Positions 8,422-14,857 of a DNA stretch of 44,580 nucleotides are shown here, piece after piece. This DNA comes from an uncultured Microbacterium sp. GTDB lineage: Bacteria; Actinomycetota; Actinomycetes; Actinomycetales; Microbacteriaceae. The notes under the pieces are model-generated. The model saw only the letters and a list, made by a program, of their open reading frames with translations, was not told the DNA's origin and ran no database searches. Position 1 is the first letter of the stretch. Each line of letters begins with the position of its first letter. The position numbers and the translations under genes are program-made. The stretch lies in NCBI GenBank assembly GCA_947503655.1, contig CANNEP010000018.1:1-44580 (forward strand), read 5' to 3'.

Positions 8422-9083
8422 TGGATCGCTTGATCGAACTCCAGCCTGAATTCTGGAAGGCCGCGCTCGAAACCCTCTACATGACGAGTTTCGCGCTCGT
8501 CATGGGAGGCATTCTGGGGCTTGCGTGGGGCGTCATGCTCTACGTTTCTCGCCCCGGCGGCATCATGCCAAATCGTGTCGTGAGCGTGATCGTCAATACA
8601 ATCATCAACTTCTTCCGGCCGATCCCGTTCGTGATCTTCATCGCCGCGATTTCGCAGCCGCTGGCTCGTCTCATCATTGGCACCGGTATCGGTGTCAACG
8701 CCGGCGCTTTCGCGATCGGCCTCGCGGCGTCGTTCGCGATTGGTCGCATTGTCGAACAACATCTCGTTTCGGTGCCGCCTGGGGTCATTGAGGCGGCACG
8801 TGCGATGGGTGCTGGTCCGTGGCGCATTCTGTTCACGGTCGCTATTCCCGAGGCTCTCGGGCCGCTGATTCTGGGCTACACCTTCGTGATCGTCGCCCTC
8901 ATCGACATGACGGCGATGGCCGGTCTGATCGGTGGTGGCGGGCTCGGTGCCTTCGCCCAGGTCTATGGCTTCCGCCAGTTCGAGCCCATCGTGATGTGGG
9001 CCGCGATCGTGCTGATCGTCGTCTTTGTGCACGTCGTGCAGCTGCTGGGCAACCGACTGGCCCGCAAGGTCATGCGCCGCTGA
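8421..9083 (+). CDS. metI: methionine ABC transporter permease
   Basis: Integral membrane permease of the methionine importer, 220 residues, with about five transmembrane helices. The cytoplasmic EAA coupling loop reads VIEAARAMGAGPWRIL followed by IPEALGP, where it contacts MetN. It starts at ATG 8421 within the metN stop codon. It is the last gene of the metQNI operon. No U-tailed terminator follows, only the long inverted-repeat element at 9085-9168. Confidence 0.93.
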   Translation: MDRLIELQPEFWKAALETLYMTSFALVMGGILGLAWGVMLYVSRPGGIMPNRVVSVIVNTIINFFRPIPFVIFIAAISQPLARLIIGTGIGVNAGAFAIGLAASFAIGRIVEQHLVSVPPGVIEAARAMGAGPWRILFTVAIPEALGPLILGYTFVIVALIDMTAMAGLIGGGGLGAFAQVYGFRQFEPIVMWAAIVLIVVFVHVVQLLGNRLARKVMRR

Positions 9084-9084
9084 C

Positions 9085-9168
9085 GGCGTTATGCATCACG
9101 AAATACGTAATGTCGCGACTATTTTGAGGAAACGGTTGTCGGCAGGAGTTGTGATGTTGCATAACGCC
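9085..9168. repeat. 84-bp inverted-repeat element between metI and the convergent pseudouridine synthase gene
   Basis: The ends GGCGTTATGCA (9085-9095) and TGCATAACGCC (9158-9168) are perfect 11-bp inverted repeats. The pairing continues with TCAC/GTGA (9096-9099 and 9151-9154) across a three-base bulge. The centre is about 51 bases and locally A/T-richer than its surroundings. No target-site duplication or coding potential is visible. It could be a MITE or IS remnant, or a bidirectional structured terminator between convergent genes, though the loop is long for a terminator. Confidence 0.6.
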
Positions 9169-9199
9169 CGCAACGAGCGCATCACGAGCGTTCCACTGG

Positions 9200-10177
9200 C
9201 TAAACCACAGGTTCCGGAACCGCGGGTGCCTCTTGCAGCGTGCGTCGCGACTGAAAGTGGCGGGGTTCGCCAGACAGCGGATCGATGAAGTCGAGCTCGC
9301 GGGCGAGAAGTTGCAGGGGGCGGCTGAAGTCGTCCGGAACCTCGGGGTGCAGCACCGGGTAAAAACCGTCGTTGAGGATGCCGGCTCCGAGAGCCGCGAG
9401 GTGAACGCGCAGCTGGTGCATGCGCCCGGTGTGCGGCTTCAGGAGCGTGTGAATCATGCGGGTTCCCGCATCGGTTCCGCGGCTCTCACCAACCCCGATC
9501 AGTTCGATCAACGTCTCCGAGTTCGGTTCCGGTTTCGTGTCAACGAGCACCGTCACCGACTGTCGCACCTTCTCAATGTGGTTGCGATACGTGATCGGAA
9601 ACGCCTCACCAGCGAGGTGCGTGCCGTCGAAATCTGCGGGCGCGAGCGAAACCGCCTCGTACGTTTTCTGCACGATGCGGTTCTCAAATAGCAGCTGATA
9701 CGCGCCACGGGTTTCTGGCCGTGCTGAAAACATCAGTAGTCCCGCGGTCGCGCGGTCAAGGCGGTGGATGGGGGAGAGATCGGGGTTTCCGAGCTGATTG
9801 CGCATGCGCACGAGCGCCGAGTTCTGCAAGAACTTGCCGCCCGGCGTCGTCGGCAGAAAGTGCGGCTTGTCGATCACGACGAGGTCGTCATCGACATGCA
9901 CAACCTCAACCTCGAACGGAATCTCGCGCTCCACGGGTGGCTCGCGGTAGTACCAAATCCACTCGTGCGAGCCGATTTTCGCGTCTCGCGAGACAGCGGA
10001 ACCATCGGTCGTCACCATTTCGCCGCGATCGAAACGACGGCGGAGGGCTTCAGGATCCATGTGGCCGAAACGATCGACGACGTAGTCAGCAATCGTTTCC
10101 CACTTACCCGTCAGCGGCAGATGTAACCGGGTAGCACCGACCCCATCACGAACGGGGAGGGGAGAGGGCATGGCCAT
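9200..10177 (-). CDS. RluA-family pseudouridine synthase
   Basis: A 325-residue enzyme that isomerises uridine to pseudouridine in structured RNA. The catalytic motif is HRLDRATAGLLMF, containing the nucleophilic Asp, and it follows an N-terminal S4-like segment (about residues 25-75) and the VVIDKPHFLPTTPGG segment typical of the family. RGAYQLLFENRIVQKTYEA and the C-terminal segment HTGRMHQLRVHLA also fit. The RNA target cannot be told: RluA, RluC and RluD-type enzymes and tRNA-modifying relatives share these motifs. I accept ATG 10177 because GAGAAT stands six bases upstream on this strand. It is downstream of marR in the same direction, separated by a repeated segment. Confidence 0.9.
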   Translation of the reverse strand: MAMPSPLPVRDGVGATRLHLPLTGKWETIADYVVDRFGHMDPEALRRRFDRGEMVTTDGSAVSRDAKIGSHEWIWYYREPPVEREIPFEVEVVHVDDDLVVIDKPHFLPTTPGGKFLQNSALVRMRNQLGNPDLSPIHRLDRATAGLLMFSARPETRGAYQLLFENRIVQKTYEAVSLAPADFDGTHLAGEAFPITYRNHIEKVRQSVTVLVDTKPEPNSETLIELIGVGESRGTDAGTRMIHTLLKPHTGRMHQLRVHLAALGAGILNDGFYPVLHPEVPDDFSRPLQLLARELDFIDPLSGEPRHFQSRRTLQEAPAVPEPVV

Positions 10178-10212
10178 CCGACCATTCTCTCAGGCGCGCG
10201 CCTGTGCGAACT

Positions 10213-10278
10213 CTCCGGAACCACGCAATACCCGAGAAAACGCAGAACGCTCCGGAACCACGCAACCGCCCCGAGAAA
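10213..10278. repeat. imperfect tandem duplication between marR and the pseudouridine synthase gene
   Basis: CTCCGGAACCACGCAA occurs at 10213-10228 and again at 10250-10265. Each copy is followed by CCCGAGAAA (10231-10239 and 10270-10278), so a unit of about 37-39 bp is duplicated. It is non-coding, between the marR stop and the pseudouridine synthase start. It may be an operator pair or a simple duplication. Confidence 0.6.
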
Positions 10279-10295
10279 CGCCGGGAGGAAGATAC

Positions 10296-10799
10296 TCAGG
10301 GCAGATGCTCGAACTCGATGACGAGTTTGCGCAACAGCGTTGCCAGCCGGTCGCGTTCGCTGTTCGATAGCGACGCGAGCAAAATTGCTTCGGCGTCGAC
10401 GAGGCGGGTGATGGCGGCGTCGACGCGCACGCGGCCCTCTTCGGTAAGCACGACAATGACGCCACGGCCATCGCCGGGATCCGACTCGCGACGCACCAGG
10501 CGACGGCCAACCAGCCGATCAATGCGGTTCGTCATGGTTCCACTCGACACCAGCGTCTGTTGCAGCAACTGCTTTGGGCTCAGGTGAAACGGCTCCCCGG
10601 CACGCCGGAGTGCAGAAAGCACATCCCATTCCCAGCTCTCCAGATCACTGCGCCGAAACGCTTCGCGGCGGGCCCGGTCGAGGTGTCGGGAGAGGCGGTC
10701 TACGCGCGAGAGAACCTCGAGTGGCGAGAAATCGAGGTCGGGTCGCTGAGCGCCCCACGCGCCAACAATTCGATCAACCTCGTCGGTTTCTTCCGTCAC
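10296..10799 (-). CDS. MarR-family transcriptional regulator
   Basis: A 167-residue winged-helix repressor-type protein. The core includes WEWDVLSALRRAG, then the recognition region TLVSSGTMTNRIDRLVGRRLV and the wing RRESDPGDGRGVIVVLTEEG, typical of MarR proteins that sense small phenolic or oxidative ligands. The long open frame continues upstream antisense to the tRNA and glmU, so the start must be chosen. GTG 10799 has CATAAT six bases upstream, the leaderless pattern used elsewhere here, and GTG 10802 is the alternative. It is divergent from tRNA-Gln/glmU. Its target may be itself or the downstream gene; no palindrome obvious enough to call an operator was found. Confidence 0.88.
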   Translation of the reverse strand: MTEETDEVDRIVGAWGAQRPDLDFSPLEVLSRVDRLSRHLDRARREAFRRSDLESWEWDVLSALRRAGEPFHLSPKQLLQQTLVSSGTMTNRIDRLVGRRLVRRESDPGDGRGVIVVLTEEGRVRVDAAITRLVDAEAILLASLSNSERDRLATLLRKLVIEFEHLP

Positions 10800-10867
10800 C
10801 ACCCCATTATGCGACAAGGGGAGGTGCTGAGACGTGGCAGACTGGTACCTGCGGCCCTGTGCCGCGG

Positions 10868-10939
10868 TCCGCGATGGTGTAATGGCAGCACGACAGCCTT
10901 TGGAGCTGTTAGGTCTAGGTTCGAGTCCTGGTCGCGGAG
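10868..10939 (+). tRNA. tRNA-Gln (anticodon UUG)
   Basis: A complete cloverleaf folds: acceptor TCCGCGA/TCGCGGA, D stem GTGT/GCAC, anticodon stem ACAGC/GCTGT with loop CTTTGGA, and T arm CTAGG-TTCGAGT-CCTGG. The discriminator base is G and CCA is not encoded. The anticodon TTG in the loop decodes CAA/CAG. Its position beside glmU is conserved in actinobacteria. The glmU ATG begins at 10941, one base after the discriminator. Confidence 0.95.
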
Positions 10940-10940
10940 C

Positions 10941-12404
10941 ATGACCGAGAACAACCTCGCCATTGTTGTGCTTGCTGCGGGCCAAGGAACGCGCATGAAA
11001 TCGCGGACTCCTAAGGTCCTTCACCGCATTGGCGGGCGTACGCTGGTCGGCCACGTGCTCACCACCGCACAGCGCCTGCAGGCGGCACACATCGAGGTCG
11101 TTGTTCGTCACGACCGCGACCGCGTCGCTGGTGACATTGCCGAGAGCTACCCCGACGTCACGATCGTTGACCAGGATGAGATTCCCGGCACCGGCCGCGC
11201 CGTGCAGGTTGCGCTTGACGCCCTGCCCGCCGACTACGAGGGCGATGTCCTCGTGCTCTCGGGCGATGTTCCGCTGCTCGACAACGACACGATCTCGGCC
11301 CTCCTCGACGCGCACCGCTCGACGGGTGCTGCCGCGACGCTGCTGAGCGCGATCCTTGATGACCCGACCGGTTATGGCCGCATCATCCGCGACGATGCCG
11401 GCGACGTTGCGCGCATCGTCGAGCAGAAAGACGCGACGGCTGATGAGGCTGCGGTTGGCGAAATCAACGCGGGTGTCTACGTTTTCCAAGCTTCGCTGCT
11501 GCGCGAGTACCTGCCGCAGGTGGGCATGGCCAACGCGCAGGGCGAGATGTACCTGACCGACGTCATCGGCCTGCTGCGCGGTGCTGAGAAACGCATTTCG
11601 GCCGCCATTACCGACGACCTGCAGGTCGCGCTCGGTGTCAACGACCGCGCCCAGCTCGCCGAGGCCGGCGATCTGCTGCGTCGCCGCATCATTCGCCACT
11701 GGCAGCGCGAGGGCGTCACGATCGTTGACCCCGCCTCGACCTGGATCGACGACGACGTGACGCTCGCCCCCGACGTCACGATTCTCCCCGACACGCAGCT
11801 CCTGGGTGCCACCACGGTCGCCGCGGGCGCCACGATCGGCCCCGACACGACGCTCGTCGACTGCGAGGTTGGCGAAGACGCAACAGTTCGCCGCACCGAT
11901 GGCACGCTTGCCGTCATTGGTGCCCGCGCCACGGTCGGTCCGTGGGCCTACCTCCGCCCCGGAACCATCCTGGGCGCTGGCGGCAAGATCGGTACGTTCG
12001 TCGAGACGAAGAACACCACGATTGGTGAGGGCAGCAAGGTTCCGCACCTGTCGTACGTGGGTGACACCACGATCGGCCGCGGCGTCAACCTCGGTGCCGG
12101 CGCGATCACGGCGAACTACGACGACATCGCGAAGCACCGCACCGAAATCGGTGACGAGGTGCACACCGGCTCTCACAACGTTTTCGTGGCTCCCGTGACC
12201 ATTGGAGCGGGAGCAAAGACCGGCGCTGGCGCCGTGATTCGCAAGGATGTCCCAGCCGGTGCTTTGGCACTCAGCGTCGCGCCTCAGCGCAACGTTGACG
12301 GCTGGGTCGAGAACAACCGACAGGGTACGAAAGCGGCTGCTGCCGCGGCCGATGCCCGCATCTCACAGAAGGCTGCAGATGGCAGGCAAGAAGAAGACCG
12401 TTGA
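10941..12404 (+). CDS. glmU: bifunctional glucosamine-1-phosphate acetyltransferase / UDP-GlcNAc pyrophosphorylase
   Basis: GlmU acetylates glucosamine 1-phosphate and then couples it to UTP, giving UDP-N-acetylglucosamine for peptidoglycan. The 487-residue protein has the N-terminal nucleotidyltransferase signature LAAGQGTRMKSRTPKVLH (about residues 11-28) and a C-terminal left-handed beta-helix (about 250-450) of hexapeptide repeats with the acetyltransferase segment ETKNTTIGEGSKVPHLSYVG. ATG 10941 is required because the next in-frame ATG lies inside the signature. No Shine-Dalgarno can be free there, since the upstream bases are the tRNA acceptor stem. The end overlaps prs by 26 bases. 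Confidence 0.96.
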   Translation: MTENNLAIVVLAAGQGTRMKSRTPKVLHRIGGRTLVGHVLTTAQRLQAAHIEVVVRHDRDRVAGDIAESYPDVTIVDQDEIPGTGRAVQVALDALPADYEGDVLVLSGDVPLLDNDTISALLDAHRSTGAAATLLSAILDDPTGYGRIIRDDAGDVARIVEQKDATADEAAVGEINAGVYVFQASLLREYLPQVGMANAQGEMYLTDVIGLLRGAEKRISAAITDDLQVALGVNDRAQLAEAGDLLRRRIIRHWQREGVTIVDPASTWIDDDVTLAPDVTILPDTQLLGATTVAAGATIGPDTTLVDCEVGEDATVRRTDGTLAVIGARATVGPWAYLRPGTILGAGGKIGTFVETKNTTIGEGSKVPHLSYVGDTTIGRGVNLGAGAITANYDDIAKHRTEIGDEVHTGSHNVFVAPVTIGAGAKTGAGAVIRKDVPAGALALSVAPQRNVDGWVENNRQGTKAAAAAADARISQKAADGRQEEDR

Positions 12405-13413
12405 TCTTGATCGTGAACACGACATCGCTCCCGGTGTCGAGGTAAAGAACAAGAAGCGCCTCGTTGTTGTCTCGGGCACCGCGCACCCGGAACTCGCCGC
12501 TGCCGTAGCGAAGCACCTCGGTACCGAGGTTGCTCCGACCGAGCACCGCACCTTCGCTTCTGGTGAGCTCTACGCTCGCTTCGAGGTGTCGGTTCGCGGT
12601 TGCGACGTCTTCGTGGTGCAGTCGTTCGAGGGCGCTGTCAACAAGCAAATCATGGAACTGCTGATCATGATCGACGCGCTCAAGCGTGCGTCGGCCAAGC
12701 GCATCACCGTTGTGGTTCCGTACTTCCCGTACTCCCGTCAAGACAAGAAGGGCCGCGGCCGTGAGCCGATCTCGGCTCGTCTGGTGTCTGACCTGATGGA
12801 CACCGCGGGCGCCGACCGCGTCATGAGCGTTGACCTGCACGCCGCACAGATCCAGGGCTTCTTCGATGGCCCCGTTGACCACCTCTTCGCGAAGCCCGTG
12901 CTGCTCGACTACTTCGAGAAGACGCTGTCGGCTGATGACCGCGAAAAGCTCACGATCGTGTCGCCCGACATGGGTCGCGTTCGCGTCGCTGACACGTGGT
13001 CTGACAGCCTCGGTGCGCCGCTGGCCATCATCCACAAGCGTCGTGACCCGAAGGTTGCGAACCAGGTTTCGGTGCACGAGATCGTCGGCTCGGTTTCGGG
13101 TCGGGTCTGCCTCCTCGTTGACGACATGATCGACACCGGCGGAACCATTGTGAAGGCTGCAGAGGCGCTGAAGGCAAACGGTGCAGAGCGCGTTATCGTC
13201 GCCGCAACCCACGCCATCTTCTCTGACCCGGCGTCGACCCGCCTGCAGAGCGAAGCCATCGACGAGGTTGTTGTCACCGACACGGTGCCGCTGCCCGCCG
13301 AGAAGCGCTTCGACGGTCTCACCATTCTTCCCATCGCCCCGCTGCTGGCACGCGCCATCGGAGAGGTCTTCGAAGATGGTTCCGTCACCAGCATGTTTGA
13401 TGGCGCGGCATAA
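12379..13413 (+). CDS. prs: ribose-phosphate pyrophosphokinase
   Basis: Prs makes PRPP from ribose 5-phosphate and ATP, feeding purine, pyrimidine, histidine and tryptophan synthesis. The 344-residue protein shows KKRLVVVSGTAHPELA, the flexible-loop/ATP segment SRQDKKGRGREPISARL, VMSVDLHAAQIQGFFD and the PRPP loop LLVDDMIDTGGTI. The start ATG 12379 lies inside the glmU 3' end with AGAAGG upstream and gives the actinobacterial Lys-rich N-terminal extension (AGKKKTVDLDREH). Overlap with glmU indicates co-expression of amino-sugar and PRPP supply. A strong terminator follows. Confidence 0.96.
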   Translation: MAGKKKTVDLDREHDIAPGVEVKNKKRLVVVSGTAHPELAAAVAKHLGTEVAPTEHRTFASGELYARFEVSVRGCDVFVVQSFEGAVNKQIMELLIMIDALKRASAKRITVVVPYFPYSRQDKKGRGREPISARLVSDLMDTAGADRVMSVDLHAAQIQGFFDGPVDHLFAKPVLLDYFEKTLSADDREKLTIVSPDMGRVRVADTWSDSLGAPLAIIHKRRDPKVANQVSVHEIVGSVSGRVCLLVDDMIDTGGTIVKAAEALKANGAERVIVAATHAIFSDPASTRLQSEAIDEVVVTDTVPLPAEKRFDGLTILPIAPLLARAIGEVFEDGSVTSMFDGAA

Positions 13414-13415
13414 CT

Positions 13416-13432
13416 CATAGCCAAGCCATAGG
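13416..13432 (+). promoter_or_regulatory. direct repeat CATAG-N6-CATAGG upstream of the flavin operon
   Basis: CATAG at 13416-13420 and 13427-13431, followed by G, have an 11-bp period as in OmpR/PhoB-type response-regulator sites. The site starts three bases after the prs stop and ends on the first bases of the prs terminator stem, about 65 bases before the flavin-operon ATG. The same CATAG-N6-CATAGG is found in the promoter of the response regulator gene at 18625-18641. Function is inferred. Confidence 0.55.
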
Positions 13433-13470
13433 GTCTGCGCGGCAATTGCTCGCGCAGACCCTTTATCTTT
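13431..13470 (+). terminator. intrinsic terminator of glmU-prs
   Basis: GGGTCTGCGCG (13431-13441) pairs perfectly with CGCGCAGACCC (13451-13461) around a nine-base loop, followed by TTTATCTTT. Confidence 0.9.
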
Positions 13471-13496
13471 GACGTGACACCCCAAGGAGACTCCTC

Positions 13497-14000
13497 ATGG
13501 CTCGCACCGTTTCGCGCTCCACCGCCGTCGTTTCATCGCTCGCCGGCGTGACCGGCGTGTTTTTGCTTGCCGGTTGTAGCGCGCAGGCGCCGGTTGCGGA
13601 GATTCCTGCGACCGACTCAACCGTCGACGCGTCGGCAACCGACCCCGCAGGTGTGACACCGACCGCTGAGGGCGGCTCGGGCGAAGATTCGGCAATGGCA
13701 ACCTACGCGAGCGGCACGTACACCGCCGAGGGTAGCTATTCGCCGCAGGCGGGTCTCATCGAAACCATCGAAGTGACGATCACGCTCGACGGCAGCACGA
13801 TCACCGCCGTCGAGGTGGAGGGCAACCCGCAAAAGCCCGAGAGCGTGCGCTATCAGGGCGAGTTCATTGGCGGCATCGCCGACGTCGTGCTCGGCAAATC
13901 GATTGACGAAATCAACGTCTCCCGCGTTGCCGGCTCATCGCTCACGAGCGGCGGCTTCAACCAGGCCATCGAGGCAATCAAGGCAGAAGCTGCCGCCTGA
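13497..14000 (+). CDS. FMN-binding-domain lipoprotein
   Basis: A 167-residue predicted lipoprotein: basic start, hydrophobic stretch and lipobox LAGC with Cys27, then a Ser/Thr/Ala/Glu-rich linker (about 28-70) and an FMN_bind domain (about 75-162). The usual flavinylation motif S-G-A-T/S reads AGSSLTS here (residues 145-151), with Ser148 at the acceptor position. Such domains carry FMN linked through a phosphoester by ApbE and shuttle electrons outside the membrane. AAGGAG lies seven bases before the ATG. The stop overlaps the apbE start, and the third gene supplies a membrane NqrB/RnfD-like reductase, so this is probably the outer electron carrier of that module. Confidence 0.88.
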   Translation: MARTVSRSTAVVSSLAGVTGVFLLAGCSAQAPVAEIPATDSTVDASATDPAGVTPTAEGGSGEDSAMATYASGTYTAEGSYSPQAGLIETIEVTITLDGSTITAVEVEGNPQKPESVRYQGEFIGGIADVVLGKSIDEINVSRVAGSSLTSGGFNQAIEAIKAEAAA

Positions 14001-14857
14001 TGAATGCCCACTGGCGCTTCGACGCGATCGGAACCACGTGGGACATTGAGACGGAGGCTGAGCTTCCGGATGAAGCGAAAGAAGCGACGCGCCGCCTGAT
14101 CGACGAGTTCGATCGCGAGTGGTCGCGCTTTCGCCCGGACTCCCTCGTTAGCCAATTGGCGCGCGGCGCTGGCGTCGTTGATGCGCCCGCTGACACGGTG
14201 CAACTCCTGACGATGTACCAGCAGCTGTCGGACGCAACCGGTGGTTCCGTCAACCCGCTCGTCGGTGATTCGCTTGCCGCGCTCGGCTACGACGGTCAGG
14301 TCTCGCTCACGGTGGGCGTACCCCACGCGGCTCCGGCCGACTGGCAGACCATGCTGGCGTGGACGAACGACTCACTCGCGCTGCACCGACCCGCCACGAT
14401 CGACGTCGGAGCGATGGGCAAAGGCAAGCTCGTCGACCTCACGATTAAGACGCTCGCGGCGTGGATCGAAGGTGATGTCACGGTCGATGCGTCCGGCGAT
14501 ATCGCCACACGCGGCACGCCGATCCGCGTCGGCCTGGAGCACCCCTATGACACAACGAAGGCCATCGGCGTCATCGAGGTACAGAACGAGGCACTGTGCG
14601 CGTCAGCCACCAACCGACGTGCGTGGGGTGATGGCCTACACCACGTGATCGACGCACGCACCGGGCAGCCGGTGCGAACAGTGGCCGCCACCTGGGCCGT
14701 CGCACCCGACGCCGTGACTGCTGATGCGATCACCACCGCTCTCTTTTTCGAGGGCGGCCCCGCGCTCGCACACGCGTGGGACGTGCAGTGGGTACGAATG
14801 TTAACCAACGGACAGGTAGAGTACTCGCCCCGCAGTACGGCACAGTTATTCACATGA
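14000..14857 (+). CDS. apbE: FAD:protein FMN transferase
   Basis: ApbE-family enzyme (285 residues) that transfers FMN from FAD onto Ser/Thr of target proteins, using Mg2+. Visible motifs are AIGTTWDIE at the N-terminus, the SVNPLVGDSLAALGY region, the central DVGAMGKGKLVD and the C-terminal ATNRRAWGDGLHHVIDARTG and AVTADAITTALF, which hold the metal and FAD residues. It lacks a recognisable export signal or lipobox at the chosen start, unlike many ApbE proteins, so the site of flavinylation is uncertain. It starts at ATG 14000 within the stop of the FMN-binding lipoprotein gene (TGATG), whose Ser148 is the obvious substrate. Confidence 0.9.
   Translation: MNAHWRFDAIGTTWDIETEAELPDEAKEATRRLIDEFDREWSRFRPDSLVSQLARGAGVVDAPADTVQLLTMYQQLSDATGGSVNPLVGDSLAALGYDGQVSLTVGVPHAAPADWQTMLAWTNDSLALHRPATIDVGAMGKGKLVDLTIKTLAAWIEGDVTVDASGDIATRGTPIRVGLEHPYDTTKAIGVIEVQNEALCASATNRRAWGDGLHHVIDARTGQPVRTVAATWAVAPDAVTADAITTALFFEGGPALAHAWDVQWVRMLTNGQVEYSPRSTAQLFT

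Noticed and set aside
9025..9288. Open frame across metI end and the inverted-repeat element
   Set aside because: No ribosome binding site, overlaps two certain genes and is explained by chance openness.
10800..12176. Very long minus-strand open frame continuing upstream from marR, antisense to tRNA-Gln and glmU
   Set aside because: It is a mirror of G/C-rich codons of glmU. It has no family similarity, and only the last 167 codons, below 10799, match MarR.
12271..13485. 404-codon open frame antisense to prs, and 35547-37499 antisense to eno and ftsB
   Set aside because: Both lie opposite certain genes and cross their terminators; no domain evidence.
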